Assembly: GCA_947492925.1 (NCBI GenBank)
Contig: CANLOQ010000005.1
Span: 1-64,000, forward strand
Direction of reading: 5' to 3'
Source of the DNA: an uncultured Sulfitobacter sp.
GTDB lineage: Bacteria; Pseudomonadota; Alphaproteobacteria; Rhodobacterales; Rhodobacteraceae
Length of the DNA stretch: 64,000 nucleotides
This document shows positions 26,106 through 36,089 of the stretch, piece after piece. A model generated the notes under the pieces. The model had not been told where the DNA came from. It searched no databases and saw nothing but the letters and a program-made list of their open reading frames with translations. Made by a program: the position numbers and the translations under genes. Each line of letters begins with the position of its first letter. Position 1 is the stretch's first letter.

Positions 26106-27155
26106 ATGGCGGATGCGGCGGTGCTGGACAGCTTTCTGACAGCACTGCCTTTGCCCACGCTTGCGATTGATCGCCATGAACGCATCATCGCGGCAAACGA
26201 CGCGGCGGAGAAACTGCTGGGGCATGGCACCCTTGGCCGCCCCTTTGTCACTGTGCTGCGCCAGCCCGTGCTTGTCGAAGCGGTCGAAAGTACATTAGCC
26301 GATGGTCAGCCGCGCAGTGCATCCTTTGTACAGGGAGCCGCGCAAAGCGAAACGTCCTATAGTGTCAGCTTGATGCGGATGCCCGAAGATGGCCCTTTGA
26401 TCATCAGTTTCCAGGATGTCACCTCTCAAGCGCAGGCAGGTCAGATGCGCCGCGATTTTGTGGCGAATGTCAGCCACGAATTGCGAACCCCGCTCACGTC
26501 CCTGATCGGCTTTATCGAAACCCTGAGCGGACCTGCGCGGGATGACGCCCCTGCACGGGAGAGGTTCTTGGCGATCATGTCGAAAGAGGCAGAGCGGATG
26601 AATCGGCTGGTGGGTGATCTTTTGTCCCTCAGCCGTGTGGAGGCGGAAGAACGTGTGAAACCGACTGCACGGATTGATCTGCGCGATGTCTTGCGCACCG
26701 CCCTGCGCAACCTCAACCCGCTCGCGGTAGAGAAAGAGGTCACGCTGGTGCCACAGCTTGGCAACGACCCCATGCCGGTTGTGGGAGATGCCGATCAGTT
26801 ATTGCAGGTCTTCACCAATCTCATCGAAAATGCGTTGAAATACGGCAAGACAGGCGGACGCGTCGAGATAGCGGCAAGCATGCTTGCCCGCGACCGAGGC
26901 CTGCGCGGACCGGCATTGCGCATTGACGTGCGCGACGATGGGCCGGGCATTGATCCGGTCCACCTGCCACGCCTGACCGAACGCTTTTACCGCGCCGATA
27001 CGCACCGCAGCCGCGCCTTGGGGGGCACGGGGCTGGGCCTTGCGATTGTGAAACATATCCTCAACCGCCACAAAGGGCGTCTGCAAATGGAATCACAGTC
27101 GGGGCAGGGCGCGTGCTTCAGTGTTATCCTGCCGACGGCAGCACCACCGACCTGA
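26106..27155 (+). CDS. phoR: Phosphate regulon sensor histidine kinase
   Basis: This 349-residue kinase has a PAS domain (residues 10-110, LPLPTLAIDRHERIIAAND), a HisKA domain with the phosphorylated histidine in FVANVSHELRTPLTSL, and an ATPase domain with NLIENALKYG, DDGPGID and GGTGLGLAIVKHI. It is assigned as PhoR from the pst-phoU-phoB genes that follow. Unlike enterobacterial PhoR, no membrane segment is visible at the N-terminus, so the protein appears cytosolic. It starts 2 bases after the carbonic anhydrase gene, so its basal expression may come from the yicC promoter, apart from the Pho box before pstS. Confidence 0.9.
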   Translation: MADAAVLDSFLTALPLPTLAIDRHERIIAANDAAEKLLGHGTLGRPFVTVLRQPVLVEAVESTLADGQPRSASFVQGAAQSETSYSVSLMRMPEDGPLIISFQDVTSQAQAGQMRRDFVANVSHELRTPLTSLIGFIETLSGPARDDAPARERFLAIMSKEAERMNRLVGDLLSLSRVEAEERVKPTARIDLRDVLRTALRNLNPLAVEKEVTLVPQLGNDPMPVVGDADQLLQVFTNLIENALKYGKTGGRVEIAASMLARDRGLRGPALRIDVRDDGPGIDPVHLPRLTERFYRADTHRSRALGGTGLGLAIVKHILNRHKGRLQMESQSGQGACFSVILPTAAPPT

Positions 27156-27229
27156 AACCAATCGGGCATTCCCGGCGCAGATCGGCGAAAATCCAAGGAA
27201 ATGCGATCTCGCCCCAAAGAAGAACCGCA

Positions 27230-27258
27230 TTGTCATAAAACTGTAACACGCCTGTCAC
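27230..27258 (+). promoter_or_regulatory. Pho box before pstS
   Basis: Three PhoB-type half-sites stand at exact 11-base spacing: TTGTCAT (27230), CTGTAAC (27241) and CTGTCAC (27252), each followed by the usual A-rich spacer in the first and last case. The array lies 82 bases before the pstS start codon. It matches the consensus CTGTCAT-N4-CTGTCAT closely. Confidence 0.9.
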
Positions 27259-27339
27259 AAAAGCTCAGCACAGCGCGCCTATTGCGGCATCAAGATCACC
27301 AAGGCCGGTGATCTGCAAACTGACTGCACAGGAGACATC

Positions 27340-28380
27340 ATGTCACTGACAAAACTCACCGCTTCCGCCCTTACCGTCGCCGTTTTCACGGCCTCAACTG
27401 CCGCCGCACGCGATCAGGTTCAGGTCGCTGGCTCTTCGACCGTGCTGCCTTACGCCTCTATCGTGGCCGAAGCCTTTGGCGAGAATTTTGACTTTCCGAC
27501 ACCCGTGGTCGAATCCGGCGGCTCATCCGCCGGGCTCAAGCGGTTCTGCGAAGGGGTGGGCGAAAACACCATCGACATCGCCAACGCGTCGCGCCAGATC
27601 AAACCCGCCGAAGTAGAAGTCTGCGCAGCCAATGGGGTGAGCGACATCATCGAAGTCCGTATAGGCTATGACGGGATTGTTTTCGCCTCTGACATCAACG
27701 GCAACGCCTTCGAGTTTACGCCGGTCGACTGGTATCGTGCATTGTCGGATAAAATCGTCGTGGACGGGGCGGTTGTAGACAATCCTTATACCACATGGGA
27801 TCAGGTAAATCCCGACTTTCCAGCGCAGCCCATTCAAGCCTTTGTGCCCGGTACCAAGCATGGCACACGCGAAGTCTTTGAGGATCAGGTGATCCTCGCA
27901 GGCTGTGAAGAGAGCGGCGATTTCGAGGTGATGAAAGTCGCGCTAGACGATGACAAGAAAGCCGCCGAGAAAGCCTGCATCGCGCTGCGCACGGATGGTA
28001 AGTCTGTGGACATCGACGGAGATTACACCGAAACGCTGGCCCGCATCGAAAGCAACAAGGACGGCATCGGCGTATTTGGTCTGGCCTTCTACGAAAACAA
28101 CACCAACAAGCTGCAGGTCGCGACCATGTCCGGTGTTGTGCCGTCTACCGAAAGTATCGCTGAAGGCACTTACCCGGTGTCGCGCCCGCTGTTTTTCTAC
28201 ATCAAAAAAGCGCATATCGGCGTTATTCCGGGACTGCAGGAGTTTGCTGAGTTTTTTGTTGCGGATGAGATTGCCGGCCCAGACGGCCCGCTGGCCGAAT
28301 ACGGACTGGTATCCGACCCAGAGTTGAGCGACACGCAGGACGTGGTGGCAGAGCAAAAAACCATCGGCACAGGTTCCTGA
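27340..28380 (+). CDS. pstS: Phosphate ABC transporter substrate-binding protein
   Basis: This 346-residue periplasmic phosphate-binding protein has a signal peptide ending in STAAA and starts RDQVQVAGSSTVLPY, followed by VESGGSSAGLKRFCEGVG and DIANASRQIK, which carry the phosphate-binding serines and threonines of the family. It has the length of the long alphaproteobacterial type. Expression should rise under phosphate limitation through the Pho box upstream. It heads the pstSCAB-phoU-phoB operon. Confidence 0.95.
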   Translation: MSLTKLTASALTVAVFTASTAAARDQVQVAGSSTVLPYASIVAEAFGENFDFPTPVVESGGSSAGLKRFCEGVGENTIDIANASRQIKPAEVEVCAANGVSDIIEVRIGYDGIVFASDINGNAFEFTPVDWYRALSDKIVVDGAVVDNPYTTWDQVNPDFPAQPIQAFVPGTKHGTREVFEDQVILAGCEESGDFEVMKVALDDDKKAAEKACIALRTDGKSVDIDGDYTETLARIESNKDGIGVFGLAFYENNTNKLQVATMSGVVPSTESIAEGTYPVSRPLFFYIKKAHIGVIPGLQEFAEFFVADEIAGPDGPLAEYGLVSDPELSDTQDVVAEQKTIGTGS

Positions 28381-28475
28381 GCTCCGAGACAAGACCAGCG
28401 CGGGCGGCCCAGCGGCCCGCGTTGACGCATTTCCAGCCCCGCATCCCGTAAGACCCCAGTGAAAGCACCGCGCCC

Positions 28476-29975
28476 GTGACCGAGCTTTTCAACAGCATTT
28501 CTACTCCCGTGTTGATCCTTGCGGTGCTGGCTTTGGCCGTTCTGGGGTATCTGACCATTCGGGCCCGCGCGATTGCCAGCGGCGGCGGCGACGCGCGAGT
28601 TCTGCATTCTTTGCCCAGTTACTACGGTTACAACGCCGCAATGTTCATTGCGGTGCCCGCACTTTTGGTGCTGGCGCTGTGGCTTTTGATCCAGCCGATG
28701 CTGGTGCAGAACGCTGTGATTGACACGCTGCCCGCCGAAAGCATTGCGGAAGGGGCATCAGTCAATCTGCTGATGAGCGATGTGCGCCGCGTGGCCGATG
28801 GCCTCGAAACCTTGGTTGCGCAAGGTGTGATGACCACGCGCGAAACCCTTACGCTGGACACGAAAACCACCGATCTGCGCGCGGTGCTGGCCGATGTGGG
28901 CGTCGCCGTCGGTGCGCAGATCGAAGCGCCGGTTCTGGCCGCAGCGCAAAAGTACCGCAACCTCAGCACCACCGCAGACGCCTGGCGCACTGCCATTGTG
29001 TTGGTGCTGGCTTTGGGTGGTTTTGCACTGGCCTTCCGCATGACCGCGCCATCTTTTCGGGCGCGCAACGCGGTTGAGGCCGGGATCAAGGCAGTTCTGA
29101 TCATCGCGGCATCTTTGGCCATTCTGACCACGGTTGGCATCGTGCTGTCGATGTTGTTTGAATCAATTAATTTCTTCCGCCTGCACGATTGGCGCGACTT
29201 CTTTTTGGGTTCCAGCTGGGCACCTAACTTCCGCGGTGACAGTAATTTGTCGATCCTGCCACTGCTCTGGGGCACCCTTTATATTTCGTTCATCGCGCTT
29301 CTGGTCGCGGTGCCCATCGGGCTTTTCGCCGCGATTTACCTTAGCGAATATGCAGGTCCGAAGGTGCGCGCGGTGGCCAAGCCGCTTTTGGAAATCCTCG
29401 CCGGTATTCCCACCATCGTTTACGGTCTGTTTGCGCTGCTGACGGTTGGTCCGTTTCTTGTCAGCGTCTTTGGGCGCGGCGACAACGGGATGCTGGGTGT
29501 CGATTGGATGAGCGGGGCGACATCGGTGCTGACCGCAGGTCTGGTCATGGGCATCATGCTGATCCCGTTCGTGTCGTCCTTGTCCGATGACATTATCAAT
29601 GCCGTGCCGCAATCCATGCGCGACGGGTCTTTCGGGCTGGGTGCGACTCATTCGGAGACCGTGCGTCAGGTGATCCTGCCCGCCGCCCTGCCGGGCATTG
29701 TGGGCGCGATCCTGCTGGCCGCGTCCCGCGCCATTGGCGAGACGATGATCGTGGTGCTGGGGGCCGGAGCCATCGCGCGCATCTCAGGCAACCCGTTCGA
29801 GGCGATGACAACGATCACCACCCGCATCGTGAGCCAACTGACAGGGGACACGGATTTCGCCAGCCCCGAGACGCTGGTGGCCTTTGCCCTAGGCCTGACA
29901 CTGTTTGTCCTCACGCTGGGGCTTAACGTGCTGGCGCTATATATCGTGCGCAAATACCGGGAGCAGTACGAATGA
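28476..29975 (+). CDS. pstC: Phosphate ABC transporter permease PstC
   Basis: This 499-residue membrane protein is one of the two phosphate permeases. The C-terminal 300 residues are the ABC permease domain, with the EAA-like loop QSMRDGSFGLGATHSETVRQVILPAALPGIVGA. An N-terminal extension of about 200 residues has three hydrophobic segments and a periplasmic loop, as usual in alphaproteobacteria. The start is a GTG at 28476 with no strong ribosome site, so its exact position is less sure. It overlaps pstA by 4 bases. Confidence 0.93.
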   Translation: MTELFNSISTPVLILAVLALAVLGYLTIRARAIASGGGDARVLHSLPSYYGYNAAMFIAVPALLVLALWLLIQPMLVQNAVIDTLPAESIAEGASVNLLMSDVRRVADGLETLVAQGVMTTRETLTLDTKTTDLRAVLADVGVAVGAQIEAPVLAAAQKYRNLSTTADAWRTAIVLVLALGGFALAFRMTAPSFRARNAVEAGIKAVLIIAASLAILTTVGIVLSMLFESINFFRLHDWRDFFLGSSWAPNFRGDSNLSILPLLWGTLYISFIALLVAVPIGLFAAIYLSEYAGPKVRAVAKPLLEILAGIPTIVYGLFALLTVGPFLVSVFGRGDNGMLGVDWMSGATSVLTAGLVMGIMLIPFVSSLSDDIINAVPQSMRDGSFGLGATHSETVRQVILPAALPGIVGAILLAASRAIGETMIVVLGAGAIARISGNPFEAMTTITTRIVSQLTGDTDFASPETLVAFALGLTLFVLTLGLNVLALYIVRKYREQYE

Positions 29976-31312
29976 CCGACATGGCAGACACCGCCCGCCA
30001 CAAAGGATCGCTGCTGGTGCAGGACGCCCGCACCGTCAAGCGCAACCGCGCCGAGGCCCGTTTCAAGATGTACGGCATCGCGGCGATCACCATCGGCATG
30101 CTGATGCTGGCGATCCTGCTGGTCACGATCATCGGGCGCGGGGCAGGGGCGTTCCAGCAGACATTCATCACGCTGGACGTGCCGCTGTTGGAAGACAAAT
30201 TGGACAAGAACGGCAACCGCGATCTGGCGGACATCAAGAAGGTATCGACCTTTGGCTACGCGCCGCTGATGCGCACCGCGTTCGAGGAAAAGGTTGCCGC
30301 CATTGGTATCGAGACCAAGCTATCCGGCAAGGATATGGCGAACCTGCTGTCCAAGGATGCCGCCGCCACCCTGCGGGATTTCGTGCTGTCCGACCCCTCG
30401 CAGATCGGGCAGACCGTATCATTCACCTTTCTGGCCCAATCGCGTGTTGACGGCTACCTGAAGGACCGCGTGGACCGCGACAATATCGCGAATGACAAGA
30501 ACATCAGCGCCGAACAGCTTGATTTGGTGGATGCGCTGATTGAGGCGGGCAGCATCGAGAAAAAGTTCAACCTCAGCTTCATTACCGGGGCTGATGCGTC
30601 GGACGCCCGGCCGGAGGCCGCAGGCATGGGCGTGTCGATGATCGGATCCTTCTTTATGATGCTGGTGGTGCTGGCACTGGCGCTGCCCATCGGCGTGGCC
30701 GCGTCGATCTATCTTGAGGAATTTGCCCCGAAAAACTGGATCACGGATATCATCGAGGTCAACATCTCGAACCTTGCGGCGGTGCCGTCGATTGTCTTTG
30801 GTATTCTGGGTCTGGCCGTGTTCATCAACTATATGCACCTGCCCAATTCTGCCCCTTTGGTGGGCGGGCTGGTGCTGACGCTGATGACCTTGCCCACGAT
30901 CATCATTTCGACCCGTGCATCGCTGAAATCCGTGCCACCGTCGATCCGCGATGCGGCACTGGGGGTCGGAGCCTCAAAGATGCAATCGGTGTTTCACCAC
31001 GTTTTGCCGCTGGCGGCACCCGGTATCCTTACGGGCACGATCATCGGTCTGGCGCAGGCCTTGGGCGAGACGGCACCGCTGCTGTTGATCGGGATGGTCG
31101 GCTTTATCGCGTCCAACCCGCCCGACAGCATTGCCGAAGGGCTGATGTCGCCCAACTCCGCCATGCCAGCGCAGATCTATGAGTGGGCCAAACGCGCCGA
31201 TCCTGCGTTTTACGAACGCGCATGGGGCGGTATCATCATCCTTTTGGTGTTCCTGATCACCATGAACGCCATCGCCGTCCTGCTGCGCCGCAGGTTCGAG
31301 CGGCGCTGGTAG
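29972..31312 (+). CDS. pstA: Phosphate ABC transporter permease PstA
   Basis: This 446-residue partner permease has an N-terminal DUF3333-type region with one membrane segment and a long periplasmic domain (about residues 60-205). The ABC permease domain follows, with [36 protein letters not shown] as its ATPase-contact loop. It overlaps pstC and is followed by pstB after 10 bases. The large periplasmic insertion is standard for this lineage. Confidence 0.94.
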   Translation: MTDMADTARHKGSLLVQDARTVKRNRAEARFKMYGIAAITIGMLMLAILLVTIIGRGAGAFQQTFITLDVPLLEDKLDKNGNRDLADIKKVSTFGYAPLMRTAFEEKVAAIGIETKLSGKDMANLLSKDAAATLRDFVLSDPSQIGQTVSFTFLAQSRVDGYLKDRVDRDNIANDKNISAEQLDLVDALIEAGSIEKKFNLSFITGADASDARPEAAGMGVSMIGSFFMMLVVLALALPIGVAASIYLEEFAPKNWITDIIEVNISNLAAVPSIVFGILGLAVFINYMHLPNSAPLVGGLVLTLMTLPTIIISTRASLKSVPPSIRDAALGVGASKMQSVFHHVLPLAAPGILTGTIIGLAQALGETAPLLLIGMVGFIASNPPDSIAEGLMSPNSAMPAQIYEWAKRADPAFYERAWGGIIILLVFLITMNAIAVLLRRRFERRW

Positions 31313-31322
31313 GAGGCAGACC

Positions 31323-32120
31323 ATGAAAGACAATACAAATGCGGAGAACGCTGTGAGCACAAACACCGTCAAAATCGCGGCCCGCGACGTGCAGGTCTAC
31401 TACGGTGACAATCACGCCATCAAGGATGTGAACGTCGATATCGAGGACAAGACCGTCACCGCCTTTATCGGTCCTTCGGGCTGTGGCAAGTCGACGTTTT
31501 TGCGCTGCATCAACCGGATGAACGACACGATTGACGTCTGCCGTGTGCAGGGCGACATCCGCATCGACGGCGAGGATATCTATGACCGCGCCGTGGACCC
31601 CGTGCAGTTGCGCGCCAAGGTCGGCATGGTGTTTCAAAAGCCCAACCCGTTTCCAAAGTCGATCTATGACAATGTCGCCTACGGGCCACGTATCCACGGG
31701 CTGGCGCGTAACAAGGCGGAACTGGACGAGATCGTCGAAAGCGCCCTGCGGCGCGGGGCAATCTGGAACGAGGTCAAGGACCGCCTGAACGCGCCTGGCA
31801 CAGGGCTGTCGGGGGGGCAACAGCAGCGCTTGTGCATCGCGCGCGCAGTTGCGACGGAGCCGGAGGTTTTGCTGATGGACGAGCCATGCTCGGCGCTGGA
31901 CCCCATCGCGACGGCACAGGTCGAAGAGTTGATCGACGAGCTGCGCCAGAACTACTCGGTCGTGATCGTCACACACTCCATGCAGCAGGCCGCGCGGGTC
32001 AGCCAGAAGACGGCGTTCTTCCACCTTGGCAATCTGGTGGAGTTCGGTGAGACCGACAAGATTTTCACCGCCCCCGAAGACGAACGCACCGAAAGCTATA
32101 TCACCGGACGGATTGGATAA
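31323..32120 (+). CDS. pstB: Phosphate ABC transporter ATPase PstB
   Basis: This 265-residue ATPase has Walker [10 protein letters not shown], signature [15 protein letters not shown], Walker [15 protein letters not shown] and the PstB-specific phrases [10 protein letters not shown] and [22 protein letters not shown]. It drives phosphate uptake and, with PhoU, takes part in signalling to PhoR. AGGAGG stands just before the start codon. Confidence 0.96.
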   Translation: MKDNTNAENAVSTNTVKIAARDVQVYYGDNHAIKDVNVDIEDKTVTAFIGPSGCGKSTFLRCINRMNDTIDVCRVQGDIRIDGEDIYDRAVDPVQLRAKVGMVFQKPNPFPKSIYDNVAYGPRIHGLARNKAELDEIVESALRRGAIWNEVKDRLNAPGTGLSGGQQQRLCIARAVATEPEVLLMDEPCSALDPIATAQVEELIDELRQNYSVVIVTHSMQQAARVSQKTAFFHLGNLVEFGETDKIFTAPEDERTESYITGRIG

Positions 32121-32124
32121 GACC

Positions 32125-32832
32125 ATGCAGGACCAACACATCGCATCCGCCTTTGACCGCGACCTTGAGGGCGTGCAGGCGCAGATCATGAAAATGGGTG
32201 GCATGGTGGAAAACGCCATCCGGCTGAGCGCCAAATCGCTTGAGACACGCGACGAGGAGCTGGCCGAAGAAGTGCGTGGTGCGGACAAGGCCATCGACGC
32301 GCTGGAACACCAGATCAACGAAAGTGCGGCCCGTGTCATTGCGCTGCGGGCGCCCACGGCGATTGACCTGCGCCTGATCCTGAGCGTCATCAAGATCAGC
32401 GCAAACCTTGAACGCATCGGGGATTATGCCAAGAACATGGCCAAGCGCACCGGCGTGCTGAACACGATGCCGGCGGTCAACGACAGCGGTGCCGCGATCC
32501 GGCGCATGGCCGGAACGGTCGAGGGGATGCTGAAAGACGCGCTTGACGCCTATATCCAGCGCGATGCGGAACTGGCACAGGCCGTGATCGACCGTGATGA
32601 GGATGTCGATCAGATGTATAACGCGCTGTTTCGCGAATTCCTGACCTTCATGCTGGAGGACCCGCGCAACATCACCGCCTGTATGCATCTGCATTTCATC
32701 GCCAAGAACACCGAGCGTATGGGCGATCATGTGACAGCGATTGCCGAACAGGTAGTCTATTTGGTGACCGGTGCGCACCCGGACGAGGCGCGCCCCAAGG
32801 CTGACCGGACTTCGGTCGCGCCACAGGTCTGA
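32125..32832 (+). CDS. phoU: Phosphate signalling protein PhoU
   Basis: This 235-residue protein consists of two tandem three-helix PhoU repeats with the metal-binding motif type E/D-x-x-x-D visible in VRGADKAIDALEHQINE and VIDRDEDVDQMYNALF. It links the Pst transporter to PhoR and keeps the Pho regulon off when phosphate is plentiful. The start at 32125 is 4 bases behind pstB; the frame is open upstream inside pstB but not similar. phoB starts 3 bases after the stop. Confidence 0.95.
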   Translation: MQDQHIASAFDRDLEGVQAQIMKMGGMVENAIRLSAKSLETRDEELAEEVRGADKAIDALEHQINESAARVIALRAPTAIDLRLILSVIKISANLERIGDYAKNMAKRTGVLNTMPAVNDSGAAIRRMAGTVEGMLKDALDAYIQRDAELAQAVIDRDEDVDQMYNALFREFLTFMLEDPRNITACMHLHFIAKNTERMGDHVTAIAEQVVYLVTGAHPDEARPKADRTSVAPQV

Positions 32833-32835
32833 TCC

Positions 32836-33525
32836 ATGACCGCGCTGCAACCGCATGTGCTGCTGGTCGAGGATGAGCCGGCCCAACGCGAGGTTCTGGC
32901 CTATAATCTTGAGGCCGAAGGATACGCGGTGAGCCGGGCTGAGAACGGTGAAGAAGCGCTGCTGCAGATTGACGAGATCACCCCTGATCTGGTGATACTG
33001 GACTGGATGATGCCTTTGGTCAGCGGGATTGAGGTTTGCCGCCAGCTGAAAACCCGCGAGGATACGCGCAACATCCCCGTGATCATGCTGTCGGCACGCT
33101 CCGAAGAGGTGGATACCGTGCGTGGGCTTGAGACCGGGGCCGATGATTATGTCGTCAAACCCTATTCTCTGCGCGAGCTGATGGCGCGGGTCCGAACACA
33201 GTTGCGCCGCGTGCGACCGGCAGCAAGTGGCGAGACCCTGATTTATCAGGATATCCTGCTTGATCCGGTGGGTCATCGGGTGAGCCGTGCAGGTACAGAG
33301 CTGAAACTGGGCCCCACCGAATACCGCCTGTTGCTGACACTGCTGGAAAAGCCGGGCAGGGTTCTAAGCCGGGACCAGCTGCTTGATCTGGTCTGGGGCC
33401 GCGACATCTATGTCGACACGCGCACGGTTGACGTTCACATTGCCCGACTGCGCAAGGCGCTTACCGCTGCGGGCGGACAGGACCCCATACGCACGATACG
33501 TGGTGCCGGCTACGCGCTTGGCTGA
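32836..33525 (+). CDS. phoB: Phosphate regulon response regulator
   Basis: This 229-residue OmpR-type regulator has a receiver domain with the phosphorylated aspartate in VILDWMMP, the switch residue region MLSARSEE, and the lysine in VVKPYS. The winged-helix DNA-binding domain includes LGPTEYRLLLTLLEKPGRVLSRDQLL and VDVHIARLRKAL. It is the last gene of the operon and should bind the Pho box before pstS, which makes an autoregulatory loop. Confidence 0.95.
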   Translation: MTALQPHVLLVEDEPAQREVLAYNLEAEGYAVSRAENGEEALLQIDEITPDLVILDWMMPLVSGIEVCRQLKTREDTRNIPVIMLSARSEEVDTVRGLETGADDYVVKPYSLRELMARVRTQLRRVRPAASGETLIYQDILLDPVGHRVSRAGTELKLGPTEYRLLLTLLEKPGRVLSRDQLLDLVWGRDIYVDTRTVDVHIARLRKALTAAGGQDPIRTIRGAGYALG

Positions 33526-33582
33526 CCGCATTGCCTCTGACCATCATCCTGCGCTAGCGTCGGATAAGTCTGAGGAATGTAT

Positions 33583-35211
33583 ATGACCCCTATCACCGTT
33601 TTTGCCGCCAGAAAAATCATCACAATGGACCCAAGCCGCCCCGAAGCCACACATGTGGCGGTGCAGGACGGCAAGATCCTAGCCGTCGGGGGTGCCGACT
33701 GCGCTGACGCCTGGGGCGATGTCACCCATGACGACCGGCTGGCAGACAGCGTGCTGATGCCCGGCTTTGTCGAAGGCCACGCGCATATGATGGCAGGCAA
33801 GATGTGGGATTTTGCCTATGCCGGTTATCACGACCGGATTGATCCGCAGGGCAAGCTGCACAAAGGCATGACGGATCTGGACGCGGTCATCGCCCGGCTC
33901 AAGGAACGCGACGCACAGATGCCCGCAGATGAACCGATGTTCGCATGGGGTCTGGACCCGATCTTTCTGCCGTCCGAACGGCTGAGCCGTCATCACCTTG
34001 ATACAGTGTCATCCACCCGGCCAATCGCTGTGATGTTTTCGAACTTTCATTTGATGTGCGTGAATACCCGCGCACTTGAATTGGCCGAATACGGGCCGGA
34101 AACCAATCTGGAAGGCGTTATCAAAGACGCCAGCGGTCAACCCAACGGAGAGTTGCAGGAAATGGCCGCGATGTTCCCGGTCATGCGCCGCCTTGGGATC
34201 GACTTTCGCAGCCTGTCGCAGGGCGAGGATGCGCTGCGTTCTTACGCGGATGTTTGCAGGCTGGCAGGCGTGACCACGGTGACTGATCTCTATTCCTCAA
34301 TGGAGGACAGCGATCTGGACGATATGCTGCGGATCACCGGTGCGGATGATTTCGGGGTGCGCATTGTGCCCGCACTTGGCGCCACCGGCGCGCAGCCCGA
34401 TGCGCTGGCCCAACGCGCGCTGGCGCTGAAGGCACGTTCAACTGACATGCTTCGGCTCGGGGCAGTCAAGCTGATGACGGACGGATCTATTCAGGGCTGG
34501 ACGGGCCGTGTGAAATGGCCGCACTACGTAGGTGGCCAGCCCAACGGGCTTTGGAATACCACACCGGAAGAGATTTTTGCGCTGTGCGAAGCGATGTACA
34601 AACACGGCGTGCAGATGCACATTCATGTCAACGCCGATGAGGCGTCTGCCGTGTCGCTCGACGCATGTGAGGCCGCCGCGCGAAAATACCCGTGGCCCGG
34701 GGCCCGACACGTCTTTCAACACTGCCAGATGATGGGCCCCGATCAATTCGCCCGCGCACGCGAACTGGGCATCTGCACAAACATTTTCTCTAACCACTTG
34801 TGGTATTTCGGCGATCAGCACGTCGCACTGACCATCGGAGAAGACCGGGCAACCCGCATGAACGCCGCGCGCTCGGCTCTGGATGCAGGACTGGCGGTCG
34901 CGTTGCATTCAGATGCGCCCGTCACCCCGATGGGGCCGCTGTTCACCGCATGGTGCGCGGTCAACCGGCTGACCATGTCCGGCCGTACGCTGGGGGAAGC
35001 GCAAAAGATCACTGTCGCCGAAGCATTGCGGCTGATCACGCTTGGCGCAGCCTACACGCTGAAACTTGACGATGAGATTGGCAGTATCGAGGCAGGCAAG
35101 ATTGCGGATTTTGCCGTTCTGGGTGATGACCCGTTGGCGGTGGCACCCGAGATGCTAAAGGATGTGCCAGTGCACGGCACGGTGTCGGGCGGTCGTGTCA
35201 TGCTGTCATGA
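33583..35211 (+). CDS. Metal-dependent amidohydrolase (YtcJ-like)
   Basis: This 542-residue protein belongs to the amidohydrolase_3/YtcJ group. The metal ligands are visible as EGHAHMM near residue 65, HIHVNADE near residue 345, FQHCQMM near residue 375 and LHSDAPVTP near residue 445. The C-terminal beta-sandwich ends GSIEAGKIADFAVLGDDPL. The start at 33583 leaves a 6-base spacer after GAGGA; the ATG at 33577 is too close. The substrate is not known; relatives hydrolyse amides or hydantoin-like compounds. Its stop overlaps the start of a COG0523 metallochaperone gene, which suggests that the chaperone loads this enzyme's metal. Confidence 0.88.
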   Translation: MTPITVFAARKIITMDPSRPEATHVAVQDGKILAVGGADCADAWGDVTHDDRLADSVLMPGFVEGHAHMMAGKMWDFAYAGYHDRIDPQGKLHKGMTDLDAVIARLKERDAQMPADEPMFAWGLDPIFLPSERLSRHHLDTVSSTRPIAVMFSNFHLMCVNTRALELAEYGPETNLEGVIKDASGQPNGELQEMAAMFPVMRRLGIDFRSLSQGEDALRSYADVCRLAGVTTVTDLYSSMEDSDLDDMLRITGADDFGVRIVPALGATGAQPDALAQRALALKARSTDMLRLGAVKLMTDGSIQGWTGRVKWPHYVGGQPNGLWNTTPEEIFALCEAMYKHGVQMHIHVNADEASAVSLDACEAAARKYPWPGARHVFQHCQMMGPDQFARARELGICTNIFSNHLWYFGDQHVALTIGEDRATRMNAARSALDAGLAVALHSDAPVTPMGPLFTAWCAVNRLTMSGRTLGEAQKITVAEALRLITLGAAYTLKLDDEIGSIEAGKIADFAVLGDDPLAVAPEMLKDVPVHGTVSGGRVMLS

Positions 35212-36089
35212 ACCGGCTTCCCCTGACTGTCATCAGCGGCTATCTGGGGGCGGGAAAAACCACGTTGATCAACAGGTTGCTGGCCGATCCGCATGGGCTG
35301 AAGCTGATGGTCATGGTGAATGACTTTGGTGCGATCAACATTGACCAATCGTTGATTGCCGCCCGCGACGAAGATGTTGTCGCTCTGACCAACGGATGTA
35401 TCTGCTGCACGATGGGCACCGATCTGTTTCTAGCGCTTGGAGCGGCGCTGGACCGAAGACCACGGCCAGATCATCTGATTATTGAGGCAAGCGGCATCGC
35501 AAATCCGAAAGCCATTGCCGATACCGCCATCGCGGAGCCCGATCTGCGCTATGCAGGTATCGTTACCCTTGTAGATTCATATAATATCAATGGCTTACTG
35601 ACCGATCCTCTTGTATCGCCTCAAGTTCAACAGCAGATATCTGCTGCCGATCTGGTGGTCCTGAGCAAGGCCGACGGCCCGCGGCCCGACATCGACGCAG
35701 AGTTCAAGACACGCCAACTCCCACTGCCCAGGCTGTTGGACGCGACAGCCATCAGCATTCTGACGCTGGATGTGTCGCCGCAGCCCGCTGCACCCGATGC
35801 TGTTGCACATCCTGCATATGTTTCATGGTCGCTGGCAAACCCGCCAATTGTGCAACTCGACGCGTTGCGGAGCGCATTGCGACAGCCGCCGCCGGGGCTT
35901 TACCGGCTGAAAGGGTTTGTCGATACGGATGAGGGCGCGCGCGAAATTCATATTGTCGGAAATCAATTTGAAATCAGAGCCCTGAAGGGTGAAATTGATC
36001 CTTCGCTCGTCGCCATAGGCAAAAGCGCGTTGACCAGTCCTGAGGCGCTCTCGCGCTGGTGGACGAACATACCGCAAGCCAAAGGTTAA
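35208..36089 (+). CDS. CobW/COG0523-family GTP-binding metallochaperone
   Basis: This 293-residue G3E-type GTPase has the P-loop GYLGAGKTT, the metal-binding CxCC motif in NGCICCTMG, Walker B in LIIEASGIANP and the base-specificity motif SKAD. A CobW C-terminal domain (about residues 215-290) follows. COG0523 proteins deliver zinc, cobalt or other metals to client enzymes. It overlaps the amidohydrolase gene by 4 bases (ATGA), so the two are translationally coupled and the amidohydrolase is the likely client; that is inference. No Zur-type site was recognised before the pair. Confidence 0.9.
   Translation: MNRLPLTVISGYLGAGKTTLINRLLADPHGLKLMVMVNDFGAINIDQSLIAARDEDVVALTNGCICCTMGTDLFLALGAALDRRPRPDHLIIEASGIANPKAIADTAIAEPDLRYAGIVTLVDSYNINGLLTDPLVSPQVQQQISAADLVVLSKADGPRPDIDAEFKTRQLPLPRLLDATAISILTLDVSPQPAAPDAVAHPAYVSWSLANPPIVQLDALRSALRQPPPGLYRLKGFVDTDEGAREIHIVGNQFEIRALKGEIDPSLVAIGKSALTSPEALSRWWTNIPQAKG

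Noticed and set aside
31257-33276. Minus-strand open frames opposite pstB, phoU and phoB
   Set aside because: The plus-strand genes are clear-cut phosphate regulon members; the antisense products have biased composition and no motifs.
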